The translations under genes were made by a program, and so were the position numbers. From positions 1 through 35,236 of the forward strand of contig CAUJIU010000034.1 in the NCBI GenBank assembly GCA_963205075.1: a stretch of DNA of 35,236 nucleotides, in the 5' to 3' direction. Positions 15,241-23,189 of this stretch are shown piece after piece (the stretch's first letter is position 1; each line of letters opens with the position of its first letter). The DNA is from Pseudomonadota bacterium. Lineage in GTDB: Bacteria > Pseudomonadota > Alphaproteobacteria > Rhodobacterales > Rhodobacteraceae. The notes under the pieces are model-generated. The model was not told the origin of the DNA. It was given only the letters and a program-made list of their open reading frames with translations, and searched no databases.

Positions 15241-15897
15241 TTACCGCCCTGCCCGTCCAGTCGCAAGCATATGCCGCCGATAGACCTCGATCATCCAGCC
15301 CAGCATCAGCGCGTTGAGCAGGTGCCACAGGAAGTGGGTGCCGAGGGGCCAGGAGCCGCAAAGCGGCATGTCGAGCGACCGCACGGTGATCGACAGGCTC
15401 AGAAGCCCCGCGCCCAGCGCCAGTCCGCGCGCCGTCTGCGGCGCCCGTCGCCACAACGCGGCCGCGTAGCCCGCCAGCAGCACCGGAACCGTCCAGTAGA
15501 AATCCGAGATATGGAAGAACGGCAGCCGGTCGAGCAGCGGCACCGCGACATAGGCGTAAGGCGCGAAAGCCAGCGTCGCCAGCCCCGCGCCCCAGGTCGG
15601 CAGGCCGGCCAGATCGCGGTTGGTGAGGAACAGATAGGTCAGGATGAAGATGCCGATGGGCGTGGTATCGGCGGCAGAGGCCCATTGCGTCGCCTCGGTG
15701 TGAAACAGGTAGCTGCCGATGCCGATGGCGAACAGGATCGCGCAGAGCAGCCTTGCGGCGGCCATCCCGCCCGTGCGGCACCACATCACCAGCGCCGCGA
15801 TGATGAAGGCGAGATTGGTCACGGCGTTGAGCGGCTCGGACCAGTAGCTGGCATCGATCCGCTCGCAATAGATGTCGATCTGTTCGGTCCAGTTCAT
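15241..15897 (-). CDS. Ceramidase-like (CREST superfamily) membrane protein
   Basis: A 218-residue protein with about seven transmembrane helices. It opens with the conserved [20 protein letters not shown] and [26 protein letters not shown] has the Ser and His of the family metal site, and [15 protein letters not shown] near the C-terminus supplies two more His residues. This matches PF05875 (alkaline ceramidase), whose animal members hydrolyse ceramide. Bacterial members are unstudied and may be lipid amidohydrolases. The first M of MNWTEQ was chosen because it starts the conserved sequence; an ATG 12 codons upstream is also open. It may be the first gene of the gatCA operon. It is divergent from the UPF0173 gene (53-base gap). 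Confidence 0.82.
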   Translation of the reverse strand: MNWTEQIDIYCERIDASYWSEPLNAVTNLAFIIAALVMWCRTGGMAAARLLCAILFAIGIGSYLFHTEATQWASAADTTPIGIFILTYLFLTNRDLAGLPTWGAGLATLAFAPYAYVAVPLLDRLPFFHISDFYWTVPVLLAGYAAALWRRAPQTARGLALGAGLLSLSITVRSLDMPLCGSWPLGTHFLWHLLNALMLGWMIEVYRRHMLATGRAGR

Positions 15898-15950
15898 GGC
15901 GCACCCCGGCTGTTTCGATGTATCATCGGGCAAAATTCAGGGAGAGCGCC

Positions 15951-16643
15951 ATGAAAATCATCTGGCTGGGCCATGCGGCCTTTCGCATCGAGATCGCGCA
16001 GGCGGTGCTGCTGGTGGACCCCTGGCTGACCGGCAACCCGTCCTTCCCGCCCGCCCGGCGCGCCGAGGCCATTGCCGGTGCCACCCACATCCTGCTGACC
16101 CACGGCCACAGCGACCATATCGGAGATACCGCATCCATCGGCACCGAACTTGGCATCCCGGTCATCGCCATCGCCGATCTGGCCGACTGGATGAGCAATG
16201 ACGAGGGCCAGAAGGTGATCGGCATGAACAAGGGCGGCACGGTCACGCTGGGCGGCGCGCAGGTGACCATGGTGCAGGCCGCGCACAGCTCGTCCTTTCG
16301 CAGCAAGGGTCGGGTGATCTATGCCGGGGCCGAGGCGGGCTACATGATCGCGGGCGAGGGCCACACCATCTATCTCAGCGGCGATACCGACATCATGGCC
16401 GACATGGAATGGATGGGCGACCTGCACAAACCCGATATCGGCATTCTCAACTGCGGCGGCCATTACACGATGGACATGGCGCGCGCGGCCTATGCCGCCC
16501 GGCGGTATTTCAATTTCAAGACCGTGATCCCCAGCCACTGGCGGACATTCCCGCTGCTGGCGCAATCGGCCGAACCGCTGCGGCAGGGCCTGCCCGGCGT
16601 CGATGTGCGCACGCCCGAGGTCATGGAACCGGTGGTTATCTGA
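15951..16643 (+). CDS. UPF0173 metal-dependent hydrolase (metallo-beta-lactamase fold)
   Basis: A 230-residue metallo-beta-lactamase-fold protein of the UPF0173/YtkL family. The N-terminus MKIIWLGHAAFRIE and the metal motif LLTHGHSDHIGD (His51, His53, Asp55, His56) are present. AAHSSSF, ISGDT-like YLSGDTDIMADM and the C-terminal VIPSHW (last His) complete the di-metal site. The substrate is unknown. GGGAG precedes the ATG; an in-frame ATG 11 codons upstream is less likely. The 3' end overlaps the convergent envelope-protein gene by eight bases. Confidence 0.9.
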   Translation: MKIIWLGHAAFRIEIAQAVLLVDPWLTGNPSFPPARRAEAIAGATHILLTHGHSDHIGDTASIGTELGIPVIAIADLADWMSNDEGQKVIGMNKGGTVTLGGAQVTMVQAAHSSSFRSKGRVIYAGAEAGYMIAGEGHTIYLSGDTDIMADMEWMGDLHKPDIGILNCGGHYTMDMARAAYAARRYFNFKTVIPSHWRTFPLLAQSAEPLRQGLPGVDVRTPEVMEPVVI

Positions 16644-17208
16644 GCCGCACCCGCATGCAACCGGCGGCCGGATCGTAGCCATTGGCCGGGGCCGATGGCA
16701 GGCGGATGGCGCCCGGATCGTCGAAATCGGCGCAGAGGCTGAACGCGGTGTCGCTTTCGCGCAGGTAGCGGTAGGGCAGGCCCGTGACCGGATCGACCGG
16801 ATCGAGCGCCACGTTGCGCCCGCCGCAATAGGCCGGATCGTCGGCGCGCAAGGGCAGAACCGCGCCGATCTGCTGGCAGGTCAGGTAGGCCGCGATCTCA
16901 CGCAGGTCGAAATAGCGGATCAGGTCGGCCCGGCCCGGCGGCAGCGCCGGCGCGGCGGCGGGTTGCGGTGCCGGTCGGGCATGGGGGCGGATCGAGCGGG
17001 CGATGGCCAGCGCCGAGCGCGCCTGTGGCGCGGCGGGCGCCTCGGGGGCCGCTTCGGGCTGGGCTTCGGGCTGGGCTTCGGGCTGGGCTTCGGGCTGGGC
17101 TTCGGGCGCAGGCGGCGGCGGGGACTGGCGGCCGACGCCCGAGCCCACATAGACACCAACGGCCAATGCCAGCGTCAGTCCCAGCGCGATGATCACGACC
17201 CGACTCAT
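16636..17208 (-). CDS. Membrane-anchored protein with PEAQ repeats, function unknown
   Basis: A 190-residue protein that I do not recognise. The N-terminus has a single hydrophobic segment (about residues 4-22, VVIIALGLTLALAVGVYVGS), probably an uncleaved anchor. A Pro/Ala/Glu-rich spacer with four tandem PEAQ units follows (about 34-55) and would span the periplasm. The C-terminal ~95 residues form a compact domain with four Cys (in YLTCQQ, YCGG, LCADF and AGCMRV), likely two disulfides. That domain probably faces the periplasm. AGGGAGG precedes the ATG. The 3' end overlaps the UPF0173 gene by eight bases. Confidence 0.75.
   Translation of the reverse strand: MSRVVIIALGLTLALAVGVYVGSGVGRQSPPPPAPEAQPEAQPEAQPEAQPEAAPEAPAAPQARSALAIARSIRPHARPAPQPAAAPALPPGRADLIRYFDLREIAAYLTCQQIGAVLPLRADDPAYCGGRNVALDPVDPVTGLPYRYLRESDTAFSLCADFDDPGAIRLPSAPANGYDPAAGCMRVRLR
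17052..17107. repeat. Tandem 12-base repeat inside the envelope-protein gene
   Basis: Four complete copies of CTTCGGGCTGGG (17052-17099) are followed by a partial fifth copy (from 17100). On the coding (minus) strand they encode the PEAQ units. The period is a multiple of three, so copy-number changes by slippage would keep the frame and only lengthen or shorten the periplasmic spacer. Confidence 0.9.
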
Positions 17209-17290
17209 GCCTGCCTCCCTGCCCTGCCGAAACCTGCCTGCGGCCTGGCCTCAGTCTGACCGCACGGGCGGGTTGTGGCAAGGCGGCGGT

Positions 17291-17737
17291 CTAGCGCCGG
17301 TCGCGGAAGAAGTCGCGCAGCAGATCCGCCGCCGCCTCGGCGCCGATGCCGTCATAGACCTCGGGGGCATGATGGCATTGCGGGTGCGAAAACACCCGTG
17401 CCCCATGCGCCACCCCGCCCGATTTCGGATCCGCCGCGCCATAGTAGAGCCGCGCGATGCGGGCAAAGCCGATGGCCGCCGCACACATCGGGCACGGTTC
17501 CAGCGTGACGTAGAGATCGTGCCCCGCCAGCCGCTCCGTGCCCAGCGCGGCGCAGGCGGCGCGCAAGGCCAGCACCTCGGCATGGGCGGTCGGGTCGTTC
17601 AGCTCGCGGCTGCGATTGCCGGCGCTGGCAACCACGCCGTCCGGCCCGACCACCACCGCGCCCACGGGCACTTCGCCGCGCGCCCCGGCGGCGCGCGCCT
17701 CTGACAGGGCAAGATCCATATGCGAGCGAAACGCCAT
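17291..17737 (-). CDS. tadA: tRNA(Arg) adenosine-34 deaminase TadA
   Basis: A 148-residue zinc deaminase that makes inosine at the wobble position of tRNA-Arg(ACG). The deaminase motifs are AHAEVLAL (His52 ligand, Glu54 proton shuttle) and TLEPCPMCAAAI (Cys82, Cys85). GEVPVGAVVV near the N-terminus and the C-terminal FFRDRR agree with TadA rather than with cytosine or guanine deaminases. It is divergent from the RluB-type pseudouridine synthase gene, so both modify RNA and share a 123-base promoter region. Confidence 0.92.
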   Translation of the reverse strand: MAFRSHMDLALSEARAAGARGEVPVGAVVVGPDGVVASAGNRSRELNDPTAHAEVLALRAACAALGTERLAGHDLYVTLEPCPMCAAAIGFARIARLYYGAADPKSGGVAHGARVFSHPQCHHAPEVYDGIGAEAAADLLRDFFRDRR

Positions 17738-17860
17738 GGCCCCTTATCCGGGCAGGCCCGCCGGGCTGGCAAGGGCGATGACGCGGCCTTTGGTGGTATT
17801 TTTGCCGCTTTGCCGGCTGAGCCGTTGCGCGTCTGGCCCATAAAGGGGATATGGGCAGGC

Positions 17861-18676
17861 ATGAGCACCGATAACCCCAAGGGCGATAACCCGCCGGGCG
17901 ACCGCATCGCCAAGGTCCTGTCACGCGCCGGCATCGCCTCGCGCCGCGAGGCCGAGCGCATGATCGCGGACGGACGGGTGCGGGTGAACGGCAAGCCGAT
18001 CGAGTCGCCGGCGCTGAACGTGACCGCCTCGGACCGGATCTCGGTCGATGGCAAGCTGGTCGCCGAGGCCGAGCCGGCGCGGCTCTGGCTCTATCACAAG
18101 CCCGCCGGACTGGTGACGACCGAGCGCGACGAGAAGGACCGCCCGACGGTCTTTTCCGCCCTGCCCGAGGACATGCCGCGGGTGATGTCCATCGGCCGGC
18201 TCGATCTCAACTCCGAGGGCCTACTGCTGCTGACCAATGACGGGGCGCTCAAGCGGCGGCTGGAGCTGCCCTCGACCGGCTGGCTGCGCCGCTACCGGGT
18301 GCGCATCAACGGCACCGCCAGCGAAGCCTCGCTGGAACAGCTGCGCAGCGGGCTGGTGATCGATGGCGTGCGCTACCTGCCGATGACCGTCACCTTCGAC
18401 CGCCAGCAGGGCGCCAATGCCTGGCTGACCATCGGGCTGCGCGAGGGCAAGAACCGCGAGATCCGCCGCGCCATGGAGGCGATCGGGGTCACGGTCAACC
18501 GGCTGATCCGGGTGTCCTACGGTCCGTTCCAGCTGGGCAAGCTGGCCTCGGGCGAGGTCGAGGAGATCAAGCGCCGGGTGATGCGCGAACAGCTTGGCCC
18601 CGATCTAGACCTCAAGCCGGACCCGGCGGCGCGGCCCAAGCCGCAGCGCCAGCGCAAGCCCGCAAGGCGGGCCTGA
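17861..18676 (+). CDS. rluB: RluB/RsuA-family 23S rRNA pseudouridine synthase
   Basis: A 271-residue pseudouridine synthase. An S4 RNA-binding domain (about 14-60: RIAKVLSRAGIASRREAERM) precedes the catalytic domain. The catalytic Asp115 is in the signature GRLDLNSEGLLLLTNDG, with LREGKNREIRRAMEAIG and LIRVSYGPF further on. The C-terminal basic tail (KPQRQRKPARRA) is typical of RluB-like members. The expected target is 23S rRNA U2605 (E. coli numbering). The chosen ATG lies behind GGGCAGGC; the frame is open further upstream but without family similarity. RluE/RsuA specificity cannot be excluded. Confidence 0.88.
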   Translation: MSTDNPKGDNPPGDRIAKVLSRAGIASRREAERMIADGRVRVNGKPIESPALNVTASDRISVDGKLVAEAEPARLWLYHKPAGLVTTERDEKDRPTVFSALPEDMPRVMSIGRLDLNSEGLLLLTNDGALKRRLELPSTGWLRRYRVRINGTASEASLEQLRSGLVIDGVRYLPMTVTFDRQQGANAWLTIGLREGKNREIRRAMEAIGVTVNRLIRVSYGPFQLGKLASGEVEEIKRRVMREQLGPDLDLKPDPAARPKPQRQRKPARRA

Positions 18677-18778
18677 CGCGGCGCGCGGCACCTGACGTCA
18701 CTTTTTGCCACTGGCGGTCTCGCAATGCCGCGCGGCTCCGCCTATGTTTGCCCCAAGAGGTGCGTTTGGGGTAGCGTG

Positions 18779-18982
18779 ATGGCACGGTTGATCCTGGTCC
18801 TGCTGGCGATAGCTGCGGTCTTTGCCGCGCTGGCTTCAGCCATCATGTTCGCGCGCCAGACGCGGGACGCCTTGTCCGACAGCCGGGAGTTGACCATGCC
18901 GATGGGCGTTCAGACCGTTGCCTATATCCTGCTCATCACGCTGATGCTCGGCGTGACCACCGGTTGGCTGGGAGCCGCCTGA
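18779..18982 (+). CDS. Small two-helix membrane protein, first gene of the telA cluster
   Basis: A 67-residue protein with two hydrophobic helices (about 3-24 and 45-63) and a short polar loop (RQTRDALSDSRELT). I do not recognise a named family. It was chosen because it reaches the next gene with a one-base TGATG overlap and keeps the frame of a typical small inner-membrane protein. The ATG at MARLILVL follows a GTG; the frame is open from 18725 but the extra residues look non-coding. A CCCCAA/TTGGGG hairpin (18751-18771) ends eight bases before the ATG. It probably works with XpaC and TelA. Confidence 0.7.
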   Translation: MARLILVLLAIAAVFAALASAIMFARQTRDALSDSRELTMPMGVQTVAYILLITLMLGVTTGWLGAA

Positions 18983-19857
18983 TGGCGCGCGAGTTCGGTG
19001 GCAAGTACAGCCCCGCCGGCAAGGGTGCGGCCGAAGGGCCGGCAGCCGATCCGCGCGTGGTGGATGCGGCGGGCGCGCGGGCCAATATCCTGTTCATTCC
19101 CGGCATCGTGCTGGCCGCCACCTCGCTGAACCATGGGCCGGACATGCTGATCCTGGGGCTGGCCGGCGCGGGCATCCTGACGCTGGCGGCCTGGCTCTTG
19201 CGCGAGGGTTTGCGGGCCGAGGCCGCCTATCACCTGCGCACCGTGGCCCGCCGGCCGGCGATCCCGCGCAAGATGCTGGCCAGCCTGCTGACCGGAGTTG
19301 GCATCGCCATCGCGGCGGCAACCGGCGATACCGGGCTGGTTGGCGCGGGGCTCTACGGCCTCGCCGCCGCGGCGCTGCACATGACCGCCTTCGGCATCGA
19401 CCCGCTGCGCAACAAGCGCCTTGAAGGCATCGACGAGTTCCAGCAGGACCGGGTGGCGCGGGTGGTGGACGAGGCCGAGATCTATCTCGGCGCCATGCAG
19501 GACCAGATCGCCGCGCTGCGTGACCGGCCGCTTGAACAGCAGGTCGCCCAGGTGATCGCCACCGCGCGCGGCATGATCCGCACCGTCGAGGCCGATCCGC
19601 GCGACCTGACCGGGGCGCGGCGGTTCCTTGGCGTCTACCTGATGGGTGCGCGCGACGCGACGGTCAAGTTCTGCGACCTCTACCGCCAGCGGCGCGACCC
19701 GTCGGCGCGCGCCGATTACGAGGCGCTGCTCAGGGATCTTGAGGCGAGCTTCCGGGGGGCGACACAAAAGATGCTGGAAGGCGACCGCTCTGATATGAAT
19801 GTCGAAATAAAGGTGCTGCGTGACCGGTTGCAGCGCGAAGGTATCAGTTCCGAATAG
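18982..19857 (+). CDS. xpaC: XpaC-family (5-bromo-4-chloroindolyl phosphate hydrolysis) protein
   Basis: A 291-residue protein of the XpaC family, named after a Bacillus phenotype of indolyl-phosphate hydrolysis; the molecular role is unknown. Residues of about 35-135 contain several hydrophobic helices (FIPGIVLAATSLNHG, MLILGLAGAGILTLAAWLL, GVGIAIAAATG and following). The C-terminal ~150 residues are helical and charged, with LEGIDEFQQDRVARVVDEAE and VYLMGARDATVKFCDLY. Across bacteria xpaC is repeatedly adjacent to telA, as here. The ATG overlaps the upstream stop by one base, and GGAG precedes it. Confidence 0.82.
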   Translation: MAREFGGKYSPAGKGAAEGPAADPRVVDAAGARANILFIPGIVLAATSLNHGPDMLILGLAGAGILTLAAWLLREGLRAEAAYHLRTVARRPAIPRKMLASLLTGVGIAIAAATGDTGLVGAGLYGLAAAALHMTAFGIDPLRNKRLEGIDEFQQDRVARVVDEAEIYLGAMQDQIAALRDRPLEQQVAQVIATARGMIRTVEADPRDLTGARRFLGVYLMGARDATVKFCDLYRQRRDPSARADYEALLRDLEASFRGATQKMLEGDRSDMNVEIKVLRDRLQREGISSE

Positions 19858-19870
19858 CAGGGAGACAACC

Positions 19871-21061
19871 ATGTCCGACGAGATCCGCCAACAGGCCAAG
19901 GCCACTCTGGCTGCCGTGCAGAAGGTCACCGCGGTCGTATTGCCCGAACCGTCAGGCGCGGTCATCGCCCTGCCCGATGCCGACCCGCCGACCAGCGCCG
20001 AAATCACCCGGCGGATGGGCGAGATCGACATCAGCGACACCAACTCCATCGTCAATTTCGGCTCGACCGCGCAGGCGGGGCTGCAGGAGATCAGCCAGTC
20101 GATGTTGCAGGGCGTGCGCAACAAGGATGTGGGGCCGGCGGGCGACTCGCTGCGCGAGATCGTCTCGACCATCCGGGGCTTTTCGGTCTCGGAGCTGGAC
20201 GTGCGGCGCAGGCGCAGCTGGTGGGAGCGGCTCCTGGGCCGCGCCGCGCCGATGGCCAAGTTCGTCGCCCGCTTCGAATCCGTGCAGGGCCAGATCGACA
20301 AGATCACCGATGACCTGCTGCGCCACGAGCATGTGCTGCTCAAGGACATCGAGAGCCTCGACCAGCTCTATGACAAGACGCTGGCCTTCTATGACGAGCT
20401 GGCGCTCTACATCGCCGCCGGCGAGGAAAAGATCCGGGTGCTGGACACCACCACCATCCCGCAGAAAGAGGCCGAGGTCTCGAAGGCAGCCGAGGACAAG
20501 GCGGTGATGGAGGCGCAGGAACTGCGCGATATCCGCGCCGCCCGCGACGATCTGGAGCGCCGGGTGCATGACCTCAAGCTGACGCGGCAGGTGACGATGC
20601 AGTCGCTGCCCTCGATCCGGCTGGTGCAGGAAAACGACAAGTCGCTGGTGACCAAGATCAACTCGACGCTGGTCAACACCGTGCCGCTCTGGGAAACCCA
20701 GCTGGCGCAGGCGGTGACCATCCAGCGCTCGTCCGAGGCCGCCCAGGCGGTGCGGGATGCCAATGACCTGACCAACGAATTGCTGACCGCCAATGCCGAG
20801 AACCTGCGCCAGGCCAACAAGGTGGTGCGCACCGAGATGGAGCGCGGGGTCTTTGACATCGAGGCGGTGAAGGCCGCCAATGCCAACCTGATCGGCACCA
20901 TCAACGAAAGCCTGCAGATCGCCGACGAGGGCAAGCGCAAGCGCGCCGCCGCCGAGGCCGAGCTGAAGAAGATGGAGAGCGAGCTGAAGACGACGCTGGC
21001 CGCCGCCAAGGCGCGCGCGACCGGCACCGGCGACACGATCGGCACTGCGGCCGGCGTCTGA
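19871..21061 (+). CDS. telA: TelA/KlaA-family toxic-anion resistance protein
   Basis: A 396-residue soluble, mostly alpha-helical, coiled-coil-rich protein. The TelA pattern includes GSTAQAGLQEISQSMLQGVR early, then RRRSWWERLLGR, the VARFESVQGQIDKITDDL helix, and SIRLVQENDKSLVTKINSTL with VPLWETQLAQAVTI. Family members affect tellurite, nisin and other envelope stresses, but the mechanism is unresolved. GGAG precedes the ATG of MSDEIRQQAK. It follows xpaC by 13 bases and precedes the DUF2927 gene by three bases, so co-transcription is very likely. It is the core protein of this six-gene cluster. Confidence 0.9.
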   Translation: MSDEIRQQAKATLAAVQKVTAVVLPEPSGAVIALPDADPPTSAEITRRMGEIDISDTNSIVNFGSTAQAGLQEISQSMLQGVRNKDVGPAGDSLREIVSTIRGFSVSELDVRRRRSWWERLLGRAAPMAKFVARFESVQGQIDKITDDLLRHEHVLLKDIESLDQLYDKTLAFYDELALYIAAGEEKIRVLDTTTIPQKEAEVSKAAEDKAVMEAQELRDIRAARDDLERRVHDLKLTRQVTMQSLPSIRLVQENDKSLVTKINSTLVNTVPLWETQLAQAVTIQRSSEAAQAVRDANDLTNELLTANAENLRQANKVVRTEMERGVFDIEAVKAANANLIGTINESLQIADEGKRKRAAAEAELKKMESELKTTLAAAKARATGTGDTIGTAAGV

Positions 21062-21064
21062 GGC

Positions 21065-22000
21065 ATGGCGGCGCGGGGGATCCTGGCGGCGATAGCGGGC
21101 GGGCTCGCGCTGCTGGCGCTGACCGCCTGCGACCCGGTTGCCCCCGGCCGCACCCCCGGCCCGCCGCCCCTGCCCGCGGTCGACCTGCCGCGCGGCGCCG
21201 AAAGCGAGGCGCTCAGCGTCTATTACCAGCAGATGCAGAACGACCTGGTGGCGCGGGGGCTGTTGCGCACCGATGGCGGCGGCGTCGACACGCCTTTCAC
21301 CGATGCCATGCTGGCGCGCAACTTCGTGCGCATCGCGCTTTTTGACGAATATGTCAGCGATGGCCAGACCCTGCGGGCCCAGACCACGATCAGCCACCTG
21401 CGCCGCTGGGAGCAGCCTATCCGCATGTCGGTCGAGTTCGGGCCGACCATCCCGGCCGCACAGCGCCCCGAAGATGCCGCCAATGTCGCCAATTTCGCCG
21501 TTCGCCTGTCGCGCCTGACCGGGGTGCCGATCAGCCAGACCAGCACCAACGCCAATTTCCATGTGCTGGTGCTCAACGAGGGCGACCGCCGCGGCTATGC
21601 CGCGCGGCTGCGGGCGCTGGTGCCGGGCATCTCCGAAAGCTCGGTCCGGGCCTTCACCGACCTGCCGCGCAGCCAGTTGTGCATCGTGGTCGCCTTCTCG
21701 GACGGCCCCGCGCAGGGCTATTCGCAAGCCGTCGCGGTCATCCGGGGCGAGCATCCGGACCTGTTGCGCCTGTCGTGCATCCACGAGGAACTGGCGCAAG
21801 GCATGGGGCTGGCCAATGACAGCCCGCAGGCGCGCCCCTCGATCTTCAACGACGACGAGGAGTTCGGCCTGCTGACCACGCAGGATGAATATCTTCTGCG
21901 CATGCTCTACGATCCGCGGTTCAGGGTCGGCATGACCGCCGATACCGCCGCGCCAATTGCCCGCCAGATCGCCTTCGAGCTTCTGAGCGGTGCCGTCTAG
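21065..22000 (+). CDS. DUF2927 lipoprotein
   Basis: A 311-residue exported protein. The N-terminal signal ends with LALTAC, a lipobox, so it is probably anchored by lipid in an envelope membrane. A Pro-rich stretch follows. The conserved DUF2927 body includes LARNFVRIALFDEY, NFAVRLSRLTG, and near the C-terminus CIHEELAQGMGLANDSPQA, PSIFNDDEEFGLLTTQDEYL and LYDPR. DUF2927 has no established function. The His-Glu-Glu segment is reminiscent of a metalloprotease helix but lacks the full HExxH. The gene sits three bases after telA and 17 before the SPFH gene, so it is the cluster's envelope component. Confidence 0.85.
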   Translation: MAARGILAAIAGGLALLALTACDPVAPGRTPGPPPLPAVDLPRGAESEALSVYYQQMQNDLVARGLLRTDGGGVDTPFTDAMLARNFVRIALFDEYVSDGQTLRAQTTISHLRRWEQPIRMSVEFGPTIPAAQRPEDAANVANFAVRLSRLTGVPISQTSTNANFHVLVLNEGDRRGYAARLRALVPGISESSVRAFTDLPRSQLCIVVAFSDGPAQGYSQAVAVIRGEHPDLLRLSCIHEELAQGMGLANDSPQARPSIFNDDEEFGLLTTQDEYLLRMLYDPRFRVGMTADTAAPIARQIAFELLSGAV

Positions 22001-22017
22001 TGAAAGGACTCTGACAA

Positions 22018-23115
22018 ATGGGTATTCTCGATTTTCTCTCCGGCCAGTTCATCGACGTCATCCACTGGACCGATGACACCCAGGATACGATGGTCTGGCG
22101 GTTCGAACGCGAGGGCCACGAGATCAAGTACGGCGCCAAGCTGACAGTGCGCGAGGGTCAGGCGGCGGTGTTCGTGCATGAGGGCCAGCTGGCGGATGTG
22201 TTCAAGCCGGGCCTCTACATGCTCGAAACCAACAACATGCCGATCATGACCTCGCTCCAGCATTGGGATCATGCCTTCAAGTCGCCGTTCAAGTCCGAGA
22301 TCTACTTTGTCGACACCACCCGCTTCACCGACCTGAAATGGGGCACCAAGAACCCGATCATGTGCCGCGACCCCGAATTTGGCCCGGTGCGGCTGCGGGC
22401 CTTCGGCACCTATTCGATGCGCGTGACCGATGCCGGCAAGTTCCTGTCCGAGATCGTCGGCACCGATGGCGAGTTCACCGCCGACGAGATCAGCCTGCAG
22501 ATCCGCAACATCGTGGTGCAGGAGGTCAGCCGGGTGCTGGCGGGCAGCCAGATCCCGGTGCTCGACATGGCGGCCAATACCGGCGATCTGGGCAAGCTGG
22601 TCGCCGACGCGATCGCGCCCACCATCGGCAATTACGGTCTGACGATCCCCGAATTCTACATCGAGAACATCTCGCTGCCCGAGGAGGTCGAGAAGATGCT
22701 CGACAAGCGCACCTCGATGGGAATTGTCGGGGATCTCAACCGTTTCAGCCAGTTCTCGGCCGCCGAAGCCATGACCGCCGCCGCGCAGAACCCCGGCGGG
22801 GCCATGGGCGCGGGCCTGGGCATGGGGATGGGCATGATGGTCGGTCAGGCCGGACCCTGGGGCGCCGCCCCGGCCGCCGCGCCTTCGGCGCCGCCGCCGC
22901 CGCCGGTCGAGCATGTCTGGCACATCGCCGCCAACGGCCAGACCACCGGCCCGTTCTCGACCGCGAGCCTGGGGCGCATGGCGACCGAGGGCGGCTTCAG
23001 CCGCGAAACGCTGGTCTGGACCGCCGGTCAGGATGGCTGGAAGCCCGCGGGCGAGGTCGCGGAACTGGCGCGCCTGTTCACGGTGATGCCGCCGCCCCCG
23101 CCGCCGCCCGCCTGA
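22018..23115 (+). CDS. SPFH-domain protein with C-terminal GYF_2 domain
   Basis: A 365-residue protein resembling the YdjI/virion-core-like SPFH family. Residues of about 30-240 form an SPFH (stomatin/flotillin-like) domain: LTVREGQAAVFVHEGQLADV, FKPGLYMLETNNMPIM, FGTYSMRVTDAGKFLSEIVG and LPEEVEKMLDKRTSMGI. A Gly/Met-rich then Ala/Pro-rich linker (about 260-300) leads to a GYF_2 (DUF4339) domain at about 300-350, with WHIAANGQTTGPFS and LVWTAGQDGWKPA. The tail is oligoproline. SPFH proteins assemble on membranes; GYF_2 modules bind proline-rich partners. AAAGGA precedes the ATG. In B. subtilis the ydjFGHI operon also pairs an SPFH protein with a zinc-ribbon membrane protein. Confidence 0.88.
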   Translation: MGILDFLSGQFIDVIHWTDDTQDTMVWRFEREGHEIKYGAKLTVREGQAAVFVHEGQLADVFKPGLYMLETNNMPIMTSLQHWDHAFKSPFKSEIYFVDTTRFTDLKWGTKNPIMCRDPEFGPVRLRAFGTYSMRVTDAGKFLSEIVGTDGEFTADEISLQIRNIVVQEVSRVLAGSQIPVLDMAANTGDLGKLVADAIAPTIGNYGLTIPEFYIENISLPEEVEKMLDKRTSMGIVGDLNRFSQFSAAEAMTAAAQNPGGAMGAGLGMGMGMMVGQAGPWGAAPAAAPSAPPPPPVEHVWHIAANGQTTGPFSTASLGRMATEGGFSRETLVWTAGQDGWKPAGEVAELARLFTVMPPPPPPPA

Positions 23116-23127
23116 CCCGCAACGCCC

Positions 23128-23152
23128 GGGGTCCGCGCCACGGGCGGACCCC
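23128..23152 (+). other. Intercistronic stem-loop between the SPFH and zinc-ribbon genes
   Basis: GGGGTCCGC (23128-23136) and GCGGACCCC (23144-23152) form a perfect 9-base-pair stem with a 7-base loop. There is no following T-run, so it is not a classical intrinsic terminator. It begins 13 bases after the SPFH stop and could stabilise the upstream mRNA or lower expression of the last gene. Confidence 0.6.
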
Positions 23153-23189
23153 GAACCGCCGATCCCGCCCCGCAGAGCGAGCCTGACCC

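Noticed and set aside
14913-15266. Apparent 118-codon N-terminal extension of GatA
   Set aside because: This stretch is gatC in another frame. GatC and GatA are separate genes two bases apart, so there is no fusion or frameshift.
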